Below are positions 38,331 through 48,346 of a stretch of 64,000 nucleotides of DNA, piece by piece. A model generated the notes under the pieces. The model saw only the letters and a program-made list of their open reading frames with translations, was not told the DNA's origin and ran no database searches. The translations under genes were made by a program, and so were the position numbers. Positions within the stretch are counted from its first letter, which is position 1, and each line of letters begins with the position of its first letter. Source of the DNA: Candidatus Zipacnadum vermilionense (GTDB taxonomy: Bacteria; Armatimonadota; Zipacnadia; Zipacnadales; Zipacnadaceae); contig JALGSV010000004.1 in the NCBI GenBank assembly GCA_029821755.1, positions 310,001 to 374,000 on the forward strand, written 5' to 3'.

Positions 38331-38405
38331 GCGGGAATAGCTCAGTGGTAGAGCACCAGCTTCCCAAGCTGGGTGTCGTGGGTTCGATCCCCATTTCCCG
38401 CTCCA
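38331..38405 (+). tRNA. tRNA-Gly(CCC)
   Basis: GCGGGAA...TTCCCGC acceptor, loop ttcccaa, encoded CCA. Confidence 0.94.
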
Positions 38406-38448
38406 AATTTGTCTAACCCCCCGGGCTCAGCCCCGCGGGGCGCATTGA

Positions 38449-38524
38449 GCGGAAGTAGCTCAGTTGGTAGAGCGCCTCCTTGCCAAGGAGAAGGTCGAGG
38501 GTTCGAATCCCTTCTTCCGCTCCA
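38449..38524 (+). tRNA. tRNA-Gly(GCC)
   Basis: GCGGAAG...CTTCCGC acceptor, loop ttgccaa, encoded CCA. Confidence 0.94.
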
Positions 38525-38573
38525 AAGTTTACCCGGGCGAGACGGGCACAGGCCTGGCTCGCCTTTTGCATAT

Positions 38574-38620
38574 GTAGGGGCGGTTTCTGTGGCTTCTGAG
38601 TCGCAACAGACGCCCGTTCG
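38574..38620. repeat. Solo/degenerate family 1 element
   Basis: GTAGGGGCGGTTTCTGTGGCTTCTGAGTCGCAACAGACGCCCGTTCG, resembles the left half of 24035-24144. Confidence 0.45.
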
Positions 38621-38742
38621 TTGACCCAGCGGCGTACTAACCCGGACAGCGCCGACAACCAAACCGTTTCGTAGGGCGGGGGCGACTACCCCCACCGTTC
38701 CCTCGCGGAGTCTGATCAGTCCGCGGCCCTCTCCAGTAGAGG

Positions 38743-38772
38743 TTGACATGGGGGCGTGCGCGGTTCTATTCC
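38743..38772 (+). promoter_or_regulatory. Sigma70-like promoter of tRNA-Cys
   Basis: TTGACA - 18 bp - TATTCC. Confidence 0.5.
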
Positions 38773-38792
38773 GTGCCCTACACCAATTCGGA

Positions 38793-38868
38793 GGCGGCAT
38801 AGCCAAGTGGCTAAGGCGACGGTCTGCAAAATCGTTATTCGCCGGTTCGATTCCGGCTGCCGCCTCCA
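38793..38868 (+). tRNA. tRNA-Cys(GCA)
   Basis: GGCGGCA...TGCCGCC acceptor, loop ctgcaaa, encoded CCA. Confidence 0.93.
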
Positions 38869-39013
38869 CCATACGCCTTCGCAAGTGGCAGGTGAGGGTC
38901 TCCGTATCCTCTCGACCAGCCATACCCGACTCTCCGCCATTTATCGTTTATCAATTCCCTAGCTCCTCCCTTTTCTCGTCCCATCCATCTTGAGCTTTCT
39001 GTGAGGTGACGAA

Positions 39014-39802
39014 ATGGCCGAGGACACTGCATCCCCATCCGGCACGCCACAAGAGGAGCCCGACCTCAACATCTCGTCTGAGGACCTGGCGGCCGAGACT
39101 CCCTCACCCGCTGCCGCCGCCCCTCCCCCGCCCGTTCCTGAACAGCGGCCATCGGCCGCGCCCGCCGGCCCGCCGGTTCCAGAGACGCCTCCCCCCGCCT
39201 ACCAACCGCCGGCGCCCGTGGTAGCGGCACCGGTGCCGGTCGCTGTACCGACTCCCGTCGCCGATGAGCAGCCCCCGGCCGCCGCCGTGCCGCAGCCCGT
39301 CGCGACCCCGGTCCAGCCGGCGGCGCAGCCGGCCGCGACGCCGCCGGCCCCCACCCCAGTCATGGCCGACGACCAGTGGTACACCACCAGCGCCGGCCAG
39401 GTCTACGGCCCCTACAGCGCCGCCGACCTCCACGCCTGGCTGCAGAGCGGCCAGCTCTCCTGGGACACCCAGGCCAGCCGCGGCGAGGGGGACACCTGGC
39501 GGCCGTTGAGTCAGATCGCCGAACTTAACCCCGCACCGGCCTCCGCCGCCCCGGTCGGGGCGGCGGCCGCTACCCCCGGGCAGAAAGACAAGACCATTGC
39601 CGGCATCCTGGGCATCCTGCTCGGCGGGGCTGGCGGACATCACTGGTACCTGGGGAACTACTTGCTGGCGGTCTTGTACCTGCTGTTCTTCTGGACCGGC
39701 CTGCCTTCTGTGCTCGGCCTGGTGGAAGGCATCATCTACCTGACGGCGCCCGACGACAGATTCCAACGCAACTACAAGAATTGGTTCCTCTCCGGCCCGT
39801 AA
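39014..39802 (+). CDS. GYF-like domain + TM2 domain membrane protein with Pro/Ala-rich N-terminus
   Basis: 'QWYTTSAGQVYGPYSAADLHAWLQSGQLSWDT'; TM2 'KTIAGILGILLGGAGGHHWYLGNYLLAVLYLLFFWTGLPSVLGLVEGIIYL'. Confidence 0.88.
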   Translation: MAEDTASPSGTPQEEPDLNISSEDLAAETPSPAAAAPPPPVPEQRPSAAPAGPPVPETPPPAYQPPAPVVAAPVPVAVPTPVADEQPPAAAVPQPVATPVQPAAQPAATPPAPTPVMADDQWYTTSAGQVYGPYSAADLHAWLQSGQLSWDTQASRGEGDTWRPLSQIAELNPAPASAAPVGAAAATPGQKDKTIAGILGILLGGAGGHHWYLGNYLLAVLYLLFFWTGLPSVLGLVEGIIYLTAPDDRFQRNYKNWFLSGP

Positions 39803-39837
39803 GCGCCTGGGCGGAAGCGAGAACCAGCAGCAACTAC

Positions 39838-39870
39838 AACGGCGGAGGGCGCGCTAGCCCTCCGCCGTTT
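39838..39870 (+). terminator. Rho-independent-like hairpin after the GYF/TM2 gene
   Basis: AACGGCGGAGGGC-gcgcta-GCCCTCCGCCGTT. Confidence 0.7.
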
Positions 39871-39896
39871 GACTCCGGTCAGAAGAACTGCAACAT

Positions 39897-39984
39897 GCCG
39901 GGGTGGTGGAAAGGCAGACACAGCGGACTTAAAATCCGCTGGGGAGAAATCCCCGTGTGGGTTCGAATCCCACCCCCGGCACCA
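39897..39984 (+). tRNA. tRNA-Leu(TAA)
   Basis: Class II tRNA, loop cttaaaa, encoded CCA. Confidence 0.95.
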
Positions 39985-40058
39985 GGATACGGCAGGCCCA
40001 ACAACAGGCGCAGAGGCAGGCGCAGAAACAGGCATAACGACATCCGGAGAGGGACGGG

Positions 40059-41291
40059 TCAGTGCCCGGCGAAGGGCCTGTGCTTCCCCACCTTCCCCCG
40101 CAGCCCCGCCTTCCCGTGCTCCTGGTAGTATTGGAGGCTTTCCACCAGCGCGTCGATGTTCTTCCAGGGCGTGCCGGGGCAGATGCTACTGGTCGCGCCC
40201 AGCGCCAGACTGGCGTCGGCGCTGTTCTCCACCAGCCAGTCTACCTCCCGCCGCACGTCCTCCGGCGTGCCCTGGACCAGGGTCGTCGTCACCGACGCCC
40301 CCACGATCAGCACCAGCGGCTCTCCCGCGCGCGTGGTCATCCGCGCGATCGCCGGGTAGTCCATGCCGTCCTCGTACTGGAAGCCCTGGAACCCCGCAAA
40401 ACCAGTCTCCAGCAGCCAGGGGATCAGCGGATTCACGTTCCCATCGCAGTGATACAGCAGCCGAATCCCCCGCTCCACCAGCGGCTGCAGCGCCCGCGCG
40501 TAGTGCGGCAGGTAGCGCTCCTCCATCGATTCCATGCTCGCCAGCGTCCCCCGCGAGTCCGTGATGTCGTGATCCACCCGCACCATCGGCGGGTATCCCT
40601 CCGCCAGCATCACCTCAGCCAGGGCCGCATTGTGCAGGACCGCATAGTCGGCCTCCAGCCGGAAGCTGCGCTCGGCAGCCTCCGGGTACAGGGCGTAGAA
40701 CATGAAGTAGTTCTCGTACCCGTAGTCGCCGTAGCGCAAAGTGGGCTTGGCCTGCGGCTGGATATAGGGCGCGGCAGCGATCTCCGGCCCAAGACGGGCC
40801 CGGAGCGCCTCCATCTGCACGACAAACTGCTCTCGTAGTCCGGGGGCAGCGCCGTCAAACCCAGCGATGCGTTCTTCCAGGTCCGGCCAGACGTGCCGTT
40901 CCAGGTGCTCGCAGACCGCCTCCGGCGAGTCAATCACTATCCCGTCCCGCACCAAGGGCCCCAGCGACCGCTCTACCCGCCAGCCGTCGCGTCTCATGGC
41001 GGGGTCCTGGGTAAGGAACTGGTCGCAGAAGGCGGTGCCGATGGCCTGGTACTGCCGCGCCACAAACCCCTCCGGATCGGACCAGTAGCGCCCCTCCTCC
41101 TCCTCCAGCAACCGCTCGGTCCACCCGGTGTCCATGACATTCAGAATCCACGAGGGCAGGCCGTCCGTGGGGGACTGGCGGCGGGATAGCCAAGTGTTGA
41201 CGAGGGCGAGGCGCGAACTGGACACCGCGGAGGTGGGCCGGATGCTTGCGGCTTCGCCTACGGGCGCCGTCCCCGCCTGCGGATTCTCCAC
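40059..41291 (-). CDS. URO-D-like protein
   Basis: 'GIRLLYHCDGNVNPLIPWLLETGFAGFQGFQ', 'ALGATSSICPGTPWKNIDALVESLQ'; GTG start overlaps upstream stop. Confidence 0.8.
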   Translation of the reverse strand: MENPQAGTAPVGEAASIRPTSAVSSSRLALVNTWLSRRQSPTDGLPSWILNVMDTGWTERLLEEEEGRYWSDPEGFVARQYQAIGTAFCDQFLTQDPAMRRDGWRVERSLGPLVRDGIVIDSPEAVCEHLERHVWPDLEERIAGFDGAAPGLREQFVVQMEALRARLGPEIAAAPYIQPQAKPTLRYGDYGYENYFMFYALYPEAAERSFRLEADYAVLHNAALAEVMLAEGYPPMVRVDHDITDSRGTLASMESMEERYLPHYARALQPLVERGIRLLYHCDGNVNPLIPWLLETGFAGFQGFQYEDGMDYPAIARMTTRAGEPLVLIVGASVTTTLVQGTPEDVRREVDWLVENSADASLALGATSSICPGTPWKNIDALVESLQYYQEHGKAGLRGKVGKHRPFAGH

Positions 41292-42553
41292 TACTCTTCT
41301 CCTCCGTAAGCTGCCGCCAGAGCCGCGCGGTGGTCGAACATCTCTTCGATGGGCCCCAGTTGCGCCTCCAACTTCCCTGGCGGCTCGTAGGTATCGAGAT
41401 TCTCCCCGTCGGCGAAGCCCCGCAGCAGCTCCACCATGTACAGGAAGTTGCGCAGGGGCACGTCCGGCGGCGTGCCGTGGTCCACGGTAGGAATGTAGCC
41501 GCCGTACTTGCGGGCCACCCGGTAGCGCTTGACCACTTCCGCCCACACCCGCTCCTTGGTGAAGCGCAGTTCCCGCTTGTCGATCCCGCCCTCGATGGTC
41601 AGCATCGGGTACTGCCGCAGGTACATCTCGGGATCATTCCCCGCCGCGATCTCCATCGGCTCTATCCCCATGATTCCCTCCGGGTACATCACCTCCAGAA
41701 TCTGCCCGTTGTACCCGTCCGAGTCCATGGCAAAGCACGCCACGCCCTTCTCGCGGAAGAACTCGTGCAGCCGCTTGTAGTGAGGGAGCATGAACTCGCG
41801 GATGTGTTGGGGGGAGATCATCGAGGCGTGCTTGTAGGCCATGTCCTCGGACATGACCACCCGGTCCACCCGGATGGTGGAGAACGGCGCTTGGCAGATC
41901 TCCATGAGGAACCAAGTCCAATACTCCATCATCTCATGCACCAACCGGGGCTGGTCGTGGAACATTATCGACAGCCCCTCGAACCCACACCAATCGCGCG
42001 CCGTCCAGTACAGTCCGGGGACCGAGGTCCCCACCGGCGCGTCGGTGGTCCGGCAGTACTCCACCAGATCGCGCCAGCCTTGGCCGGGGCGGTAGTGCCG
42101 GTAACTGTCGGGGTTCAGCGTATCGGGCACCGCTTCCCCCTGGTCCGACTCCGTACGCTCGGGGGTGTGCGGGTCGAAGCGTTCCTTCATCTTTTCGAAG
42201 TCGGCCGGCGTTTTGACCGGGAATTCCAAGTACCGCCGGGTGGCAAAGCCCGCGGTCGGCTGGTTGATGGCGTCCAGGCGTGTCACACCCCAGGAGTCGC
42301 GCCAGACGCGAGTGTTGCCCCGAATCTCGATGGTCTCCTCAGGAAAGGCCGGCAGAGGACCGAAGTACATCTTGCCGATACCGCAACCCGGGTCGCCGCC
42401 GGTAAACTCCCCGAAATGGTCCATCTGCTCCTGCGACAATCCCTGCTTGCACCAGGCGGCAAAGGTAGAAGCCCGCGGTCCTCCGAACCGGTACGGCATT
42501 CGATCAGGCTGTTGGTGTCGATAGATCGCCAGCACACGCTCCCGGTGAGTCAT
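41291..42553 (-). CDS. URO-D-like protein
   Basis: '[25 protein letters not shown]', '[27 protein letters not shown]', '[27 protein letters not shown]'. Confidence 0.85.
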   Translation of the reverse strand: MTHRERVLAIYRHQQPDRMPYRFGGPRASTFAAWCKQGLSQEQMDHFGEFTGGDPGCGIGKMYFGPLPAFPEETIEIRGNTRVWRDSWGVTRLDAINQPTAGFATRRYLEFPVKTPADFEKMKERFDPHTPERTESDQGEAVPDTLNPDSYRHYRPGQGWRDLVEYCRTTDAPVGTSVPGLYWTARDWCGFEGLSIMFHDQPRLVHEMMEYWTWFLMEICQAPFSTIRVDRVVMSEDMAYKHASMISPQHIREFMLPHYKRLHEFFREKGVACFAMDSDGYNGQILEVMYPEGIMGIEPMEIAAGNDPEMYLRQYPMLTIEGGIDKRELRFTKERVWAEVVKRYRVARKYGGYIPTVDHGTPPDVPLRNFLYMVELLRGFADGENLDTYEPPGKLEAQLGPIEEMFDHRAALAAAYGGEE

Positions 42554-42781
42554 AAATCTCGTCCTTTCCGTGCGGTCGGGGTTCCCGGAGGGATTCTCCA
42601 ACCCCGAAGCGGGAACCTCTGCCCGCCGCGCCTAGCGCCCCCCGTCATCCCGGGTAGGACTTTCCCGATAGACGTTGAAGTATCTCTCATCAAACACCGC
42701 GCCAACGTGGAACTCTCCACACTACTCATCCGTCCAACTCGCATAAATGTGTGAAGACGTATCTCTGAAGGAGGTCCATCC

Positions 42782-44836
42782 GTGAAACGAACCGCCCTAT
42801 GTCTTCTTGCCTTGCTTGCACTAGCCGCGCTGGGAGCGCAGGCCGCCGACCTGCCGCTGTCCCGCGTGGTGCTCTTCTCCACCGGCGTCGGCTATTTCCA
42901 GCACGACGGCACCGTGGAGGGAGACGCTACCGTATCCCTGTCCTTTCGCGTGGAGCAAATCAACGACATCCTCAAGTCTCTGGTCCTGATGGACCACAAC
43001 GGCGGCACCATCGCGCCCGTCACCTACGCGCCGCGCGAGCCGCTCTCCAAGTCCCTGCAAGCCTTCTCGATCAACCTGGGCGATAACCCCTCACTGTACG
43101 ACCTGCTCCTGCGCCTACGCGGCGCCGAGGCCATCGTGAGCATGGGTCGCGACAGTGTCCGCGGGCTCATCCTGGGCGTTGAGTCGCAGGAGGTCACGGT
43201 CAAGGACACCACCGAGAACCTCAAGTACGCCAACTTGCTCACCGGGGGCGGCCTCAGAAGCCTCCCCCTCAACAAGGTTACCGCCGTCAAGCTCACTGAC
43301 GCTAAGGTCAACAGTGAGCTCTCGGCGGCCCTGGCCGCTATAGCTGCCAGCCGTGACATCGCCAAGCGCCAGGTCGACCTCAACTTTACCGGCACGGGCA
43401 AGCGCGAGGTCAGCGCCGCTTACCTGCTCGAGACCCCTGTCTGGAAGACCACCTATCGCCTGGTCGTCGACGACGAGCAGCCCTATCTGCAAGGCTGGGC
43501 TATCGTAGAGAACACCACCGACAGCGACTGGGAGAACGTGAGCATGGCCCTGGTCTCGGGCCGACCGGTGAGCTTCACCCAGGACCTGTACGAGCCGCTC
43601 TATGCTTACCGGCCCAATATCCCGGTCGCCTTGCCCATCCCCGTCGGGCCTCGTATCGCCGAGGGTTCCCTGGAGCCCGACGAGAGGGGCAACATGTTAG
43701 CCGACTACGCGCGGGCGGAGGCGCGCGAAGAGACGGCCAAGGCCTCTATGCGGGCGGCGCCGCCGCCGGCCCCCGCGTTGGCTGCAGCCTCCTTTGGCGG
43801 AGGGCGTGGCGGTGCGATGGACCGCACCGCACTGGGCGAGTCTGGCGTCACGGCCGGCGCCACCGGCGAGAAGGTCGGGGAGCTGTTCTCCTACAACATC
43901 GACCAGCCGGTCAACATCGGGCGGCAGCGGTCCGCAATGATCCCCATCATCGTCACCGACAAGATCGGCGGCGAGAAGGTGGACCTGTACAACGCCCAGA
44001 CCAACGCCAAGCACCCGCTGAACGCGTTCCGACTCAAGAACACCTCCGGTGCCCACCTCATGGGCGGCGCCCTCACCGTCTTTGACGGCGGCGTCTACGC
44101 CGGCGACGCGCTGATTGACGACCTCAGCGTGGGCGATGAGCGCCTCATCACCTACGCCCTGGACCTGGGTACGGAGATCGCCACCGAACGCGAGAATGCG
44201 AGCACCGAGATCTCCCTGATCATCGACAAGGGCGTGCTGCAGGCCAAGCGCCGCAACGCCCTGACCATGACCTATACCGTCAAGAATCGCACCGAGCAGC
44301 CGCGCACGGTCCTGGTCGAGCAGCCGAAGATGCAGGGCTGGGACCTGATTGAGCCGGCCAAACCGGAGGAGGAGACCGCCAGCTACTACCGGCTGAAGGT
44401 CGCGGTGGCCCCCGGCGGCGCCGAGAAGCTCGTGGTCAAGTTCGAGCAGCCGGTCGTCGAGTTCGTCGCCTTGGTCAATCCGGACCAGGCCCCCAAGATC
44501 ACCATGTTCTTACAGTCAAAGGTGATCAGCCCCGAAGTCAAGGCGGCGCTACAGGAGATCGTCAAGCGCCGCGCGGCGATCGCCGACGTGCAGTACCAGC
44601 GCCAGTTGAAAGAGGCGCGCCTGGTTGAGATTGCCAAGGAGCAGGAGCGCATCCGCCAGAACATGGCGCAACTGGAGAAGAACTCCGACCTGTACAAGAA
44701 GTACGTGGAGAAGCTGACCACCCAGGAGGACGAGTTCGACGCCACCCGGGTCGACATCGCCAAGCTCCAGGACCAGCAGAAGCAGCTCGAGGACGATCTG
44801 GACAACTACATCCGCGGGCTGAACATCGGGGCTTAG
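42782..44836 (+). CDS. DUF4139 domain-containing secreted protein
   Basis: Signal peptide; 'VVLFSTGVGYFQHDGTVEGDATVSLSFRVEQINDILKSLVLMD', 'AYLLETPVWKTTYRLVVDD', C-terminal coiled coil; GTG start with GGAGG. Confidence 0.85.
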   Translation: MKRTALCLLALLALAALGAQAADLPLSRVVLFSTGVGYFQHDGTVEGDATVSLSFRVEQINDILKSLVLMDHNGGTIAPVTYAPREPLSKSLQAFSINLGDNPSLYDLLLRLRGAEAIVSMGRDSVRGLILGVESQEVTVKDTTENLKYANLLTGGGLRSLPLNKVTAVKLTDAKVNSELSAALAAIAASRDIAKRQVDLNFTGTGKREVSAAYLLETPVWKTTYRLVVDDEQPYLQGWAIVENTTDSDWENVSMALVSGRPVSFTQDLYEPLYAYRPNIPVALPIPVGPRIAEGSLEPDERGNMLADYARAEAREETAKASMRAAPPPAPALAAASFGGGRGGAMDRTALGESGVTAGATGEKVGELFSYNIDQPVNIGRQRSAMIPIIVTDKIGGEKVDLYNAQTNAKHPLNAFRLKNTSGAHLMGGALTVFDGGVYAGDALIDDLSVGDERLITYALDLGTEIATERENASTEISLIIDKGVLQAKRRNALTMTYTVKNRTEQPRTVLVEQPKMQGWDLIEPAKPEEETASYYRLKVAVAPGGAEKLVVKFEQPVVEFVALVNPDQAPKITMFLQSKVISPEVKAALQEIVKRRAAIADVQYQRQLKEARLVEIAKEQERIRQNMAQLEKNSDLYKKYVEKLTTQEDEFDATRVDIAKLQDQQKQLEDDLDNYIRGLNIGA

Positions 44837-44863
44837 CCCCTGCACCCCTCGGAAGGGAACCAC

Positions 44864-44897
44864 GGGCCGGACGGGGAATCCCCCCCCCGTTCGGCCC
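44864..44897 (+). terminator. Hairpin terminator after DUF4139 gene
   Basis: GGGCCGGACGGGG-...-CCCCGTTCGGCCC followed by TTT. Confidence 0.6.
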
Positions 44898-44949
44898 TTT
44901 GCTGTGCGCCCGTTTGGCAACCGTTCTGCTATCCCCCAGGAGGCCCCTC

Positions 44950-47900
44950 ATGCTCTTCATAGACCAGGGAATCAATGACGCCTGGATACTGCCTCAGCAC
45001 GTGACTCCGACCGGCCCGGGGCTTTTCACCATTGCACTCCGCGAACCGCTCGGCCAAGACTGGGACGCGCAGATCGTCCGCTACCCCCTCCCCGAAGTCG
45101 AGCCGGGTAGCCCCGTAGACGTCGCGTGCGCGGGGGCGAGTGTCCCCAGCCAGTGGGACGGCGACCTGTTGGCCTTGCGCGTGGACGGCCTCCGCGCCGG
45201 GGAGGAGCGCGTGTTCGAGGTCGCCCTGGGCGAGGCTACCCCCTCCACCACCTCCGGCGTCAGCGTCACCGAGACCCCGGACGCGGTGCTGGTAGACAAC
45301 GGAGCCATGTCTCTGCGCCTGCCGGCCTCCGCGGACACCGACCTCACCTGTCCCCTCCCCGGCGCGCTACTGGCTGTGCGTCGCGGCCAAGGCCCGTGGC
45401 TTGGTCAGGGCCGCCTGGAGACCAACCTCCCCTGCACCGCCTTGACCACCCGGGTGACCGAGTCCGGCTCGCTCTGGACAACCGTGGAGGTCACCTACAC
45501 TTTCGCCGCGGGAGACGCAGAGGACGTCTGTTCGCCCTGCTACTGCGTTCAGTTCCGCATCCAGCCCGACGCCGAATACGTGCAGGTCCGCGAGACCAGC
45601 ACCCTCCCCGTCCGCCTCTGGCCCCAGCCCCGTCCCTATCGGGAGATTGGCAGCCTGGGCGGCTCCCACTGGGCCCAGCCGCTGGAGAAGCTCGCCCTGC
45701 CCTGCCTGCGCCCCTGGCCCACGAGCAACTTCATCTTCGACCTGCGTGCCGGCTGGGACCCCGACCGCTTGATCACCCACTCCACGGCCTCCTGGGAGCT
45801 TATGGATCTCCCCCTCGCCTCCCCGGTCCTCAAGACCTACACCGCCATGCGGGCATCCAATCCCTTCATGGACGGCGGCTGGTTAGGCGTTTATGCCACC
45901 GGCGAGGACCTCGTCGGCGTAGCCTCCCTTGATATCGCTCACTGGGGGGTACCGGATGAGACCCTCCACCCCGCCCACCGCACCGCCGGCGCCAGCGAGG
46001 AAGTCATCCTCCTGGACGGTGCCCAGGAGGGCACCTTCCTCAAGTTCCCTGTCGAGAATATCAAGCGTCGCTGGCTGCTGGCCGTGGCCCCCGCCGCCGC
46101 GGCTGCCGCCTTGCAGCCCCTGGACCCTTCCGATCCGCCTCCGTCCCCAGACGGCCCCCGCCGCCAGGCCCCTGACCCCACCTTCTCCCTCTGGCGTCTA
46201 CGCCGCTGCCAGGGCGACCTGCGCCTCGACAAGGTGAAGGACTGGATTCTCGACTGGCCCGAAGGCCCCCAGACCCATCCCCGCGTCCTGTGCAACGCTG
46301 CCGACCTCTCGGCGATCCGCGAGAAGATCCGCTCCGTCCCCGAGCTGCTGGCCAACTACGAGGCCACCCAGCAGTGGCGTAGCGCCGACCGGTACGTCAT
46401 GACCGGGGAGGCCTCCGGCCTGGCTGCGATTGAGGAGACCACCCACGGGCGGGAGATCGTCGAGACCCTCCTGGCCCAGGGCTACACCGCGCCCAACTAC
46501 TGCATCGCCCTGGCCCGCCCCTTGCGCCGCTACGCCCTGGCTTGCGACGTCCAATGGGACTCCTTCACCGCCGAGGAGCGCCGCGAGGCCCGCCGGGTCT
46601 GCGCCTTGGCCGCCTATATTCTCAGCGACGGCGACTGGTGGCAGTACGCCCTCACCCCCGCCCAGACCACCTACCTGCCCAACTTCAATACTGACGTCTT
46701 CTGCTGCGCCGGCCTCATCGGACTAGTCCTCGCTGACCACCCCTGTTCCGGCGCCTGGGTGCAGTTCCTGGTGGACCGGCTGGAGCTAGACCTGGAGTAC
46801 CACCTGCGCCTGGATGGCGGCGGGGAGGAGAACGTCGGCAACTACCTCATCTCCACCTGGGGCCAACTGCTCACCCCTGCCCTCTGGGGCCTCCGCCATT
46901 GCGGGATTAAGGACTACTCCGACGACCCCCGCGTCCGCGCCGGAGCCCGCTTCCTGCTCAGGGCCCTCGGTCCACCCGACCCCCGCGACGGCGGGCGGCG
47001 CCAGATGCCTCCCATCGGCCACCATCCCGGCGCCCGCAAGTCGCCTTTCCTGTTCGCCTGGCTCGCCGCTTTCGTCAAGGACAGCGACCCCAGCCTCGCT
47101 GCCAATCTCATGTGGGCCTGGCGCCAGGTCGGCTCCCCCGTCGCCAATTTTTATGACCACTCGGGCATCACCGCTAACCCGCTCACCCGTCACTATCTCT
47201 TCCACGACCCGACCATTCCCGAGGTTGCCCCGCGCATGGAGAGCCACGAGCTACCGTACGTCGGGGCCGTCCTGCGCAGCCACGACCGCAGCGGCCAGGG
47301 CAGCTATCTCTTCCTCAAGGCCGGCCGTGTCCATTCGCACCATGAGGACGACGAGGGCTCCCTGCACTGGTTCGCCCGCGGGGTGCCTCTGGCCGTCGAC
47401 GGCCTGCCGCTGATGAACGTCCAAGTGTCCCGGCTGCACAACGTGGTCTCCTTCGAGCCGCCGGGCCAGCCGACCATGGTCGTAGAGCACTTCGCGGTTA
47501 CCCCCGGTGCCGACTACGTCCGGGGCCGCATGGCTCCCGGGGCCTATTGCGCCGAAGGCATGAACTTCGAGGGCGTACACCACAGCGGCTTCACCCGCGA
47601 GATCATCTTCGTCAAATCCCCGCAGCCCGGCGGCATCGAGTACGCCGTGCTCCGCGACACTTGCGCCGGTCCCGACGCCCCTCAGTGGAACCTGGACGTC
47701 CTCTCCCGCAAGCCCCGCCTGCTCGCCCCCGGCCACGTCTGGTTCCCCGGCCACCCGGAGTTGGACATGGGCCTGGAGGTGTTCATGTTCGAACCCACGG
47801 CCCCGCAGATCACCTTCGAGTCTGGTCCCCTCCAAGAGAACCTCCTCACGACCGAGGGCCGCGCCAAGCTGAAAGCCGGGGATATCGACTGGACAATCAT

Positions 47901-48219
47901 CGAGCACTGGCTCATGCACGTCCCTGCCGCCCCCGGCGCGACCTTCACCACCGTCCTGTTCCCGCGCCGCCCGGCGGAGCTGACCCCCGAGGTGGAATAC
48001 CTGCCGCGGGAGCAAGTTCTACGCGTCGTGCACCCGGAGGGCCAGGACCTCCTCTTCTTGCGCACTAACCCCGGGCTCCAGGTCAGCCTCGACGGGGTCG
48101 TGTTGCAGGGCCGCGCCGGGCTCGCGCGCAAGATCGATGACGAGTATATCCTCCACGCGCTCGACGCCGAGCGCATGGAATTCGCCGACTGGGCCACCAG
48201 CCGCATACTGATCGCCTAG
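44950..48219 (+). CDS. Heparinase II/III-like protein
   Basis: 'GRVHSHHEDDEGSLHWFARGVPLAVDG'; long alpha-helical central region; start MLFIDQG. Confidence 0.75.
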   Translation: MLFIDQGINDAWILPQHVTPTGPGLFTIALREPLGQDWDAQIVRYPLPEVEPGSPVDVACAGASVPSQWDGDLLALRVDGLRAGEERVFEVALGEATPSTTSGVSVTETPDAVLVDNGAMSLRLPASADTDLTCPLPGALLAVRRGQGPWLGQGRLETNLPCTALTTRVTESGSLWTTVEVTYTFAAGDAEDVCSPCYCVQFRIQPDAEYVQVRETSTLPVRLWPQPRPYREIGSLGGSHWAQPLEKLALPCLRPWPTSNFIFDLRAGWDPDRLITHSTASWELMDLPLASPVLKTYTAMRASNPFMDGGWLGVYATGEDLVGVASLDIAHWGVPDETLHPAHRTAGASEEVILLDGAQEGTFLKFPVENIKRRWLLAVAPAAAAAALQPLDPSDPPPSPDGPRRQAPDPTFSLWRLRRCQGDLRLDKVKDWILDWPEGPQTHPRVLCNAADLSAIREKIRSVPELLANYEATQQWRSADRYVMTGEASGLAAIEETTHGREIVETLLAQGYTAPNYCIALARPLRRYALACDVQWDSFTAEERREARRVCALAAYILSDGDWWQYALTPAQTTYLPNFNTDVFCCAGLIGLVLADHPCSGAWVQFLVDRLELDLEYHLRLDGGGEENVGNYLISTWGQLLTPALWGLRHCGIKDYSDDPRVRAGARFLLRALGPPDPRDGGRRQMPPIGHHPGARKSPFLFAWLAAFVKDSDPSLAANLMWAWRQVGSPVANFYDHSGITANPLTRHYLFHDPTIPEVAPRMESHELPYVGAVLRSHDRSGQGSYLFLKAGRVHSHHEDDEGSLHWFARGVPLAVDGLPLMNVQVSRLHNVVSFEPPGQPTMVVEHFAVTPGADYVRGRMAPGAYCAEGMNFEGVHHSGFTREIIFVKSPQPGGIEYAVLRDTCAGPDAPQWNLDVLSRKPRLLAPGHVWFPGHPELDMGLEVFMFEPTAPQITFESGPLQENLLTTEGRAKLKAGDIDWTIIEHWLMHVPAAPGATFTTVLFPRRPAELTPEVEYLPREQVLRVVHPEGQDLLFLRTNPGLQVSLDGVVLQGRAGLARKIDDEYILHALDAERMEFADWATSRILIA

Positions 48220-48220
48220 C

Positions 48221-48270
48221 GGAAGGGCCGCGATGAGCTGCGCAGCGAAGCTGGCTGAGCGAATCCGGCC
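48221..48270 (-). repeat. Degenerate palindromic repeat family 2, copy D
   Basis: GGAAGGGCCGCGATGAGCTGCGCAGCGAAGCTGG... immediately after the stop codon, like copy A. Confidence 0.4.
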
Positions 48271-48346
48271 CGCTCCAGGGAGGCCTCCCCCTCCCTCACG
48301 TCGAAACACGGCCCCGTCAGCATCTCGAACTCGTGGAGGACCCCTC

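Noticed and set aside
39014-39400. Pro/Ala-rich stretch as a separate tandem-repeat protein
   Set aside because: It is the disordered linker of the GYF-TM2 protein, in frame with it.
38175-39984. Possible integrated element in the tRNA cluster
   Set aside because: No integrase, no duplicated tRNA 3' ends and no phage genes.
41246-42754. 502-aa plus-strand ORF
   Set aside because: Antisense to two URO-D-like genes; H/R/V/G-rich shadow frame.
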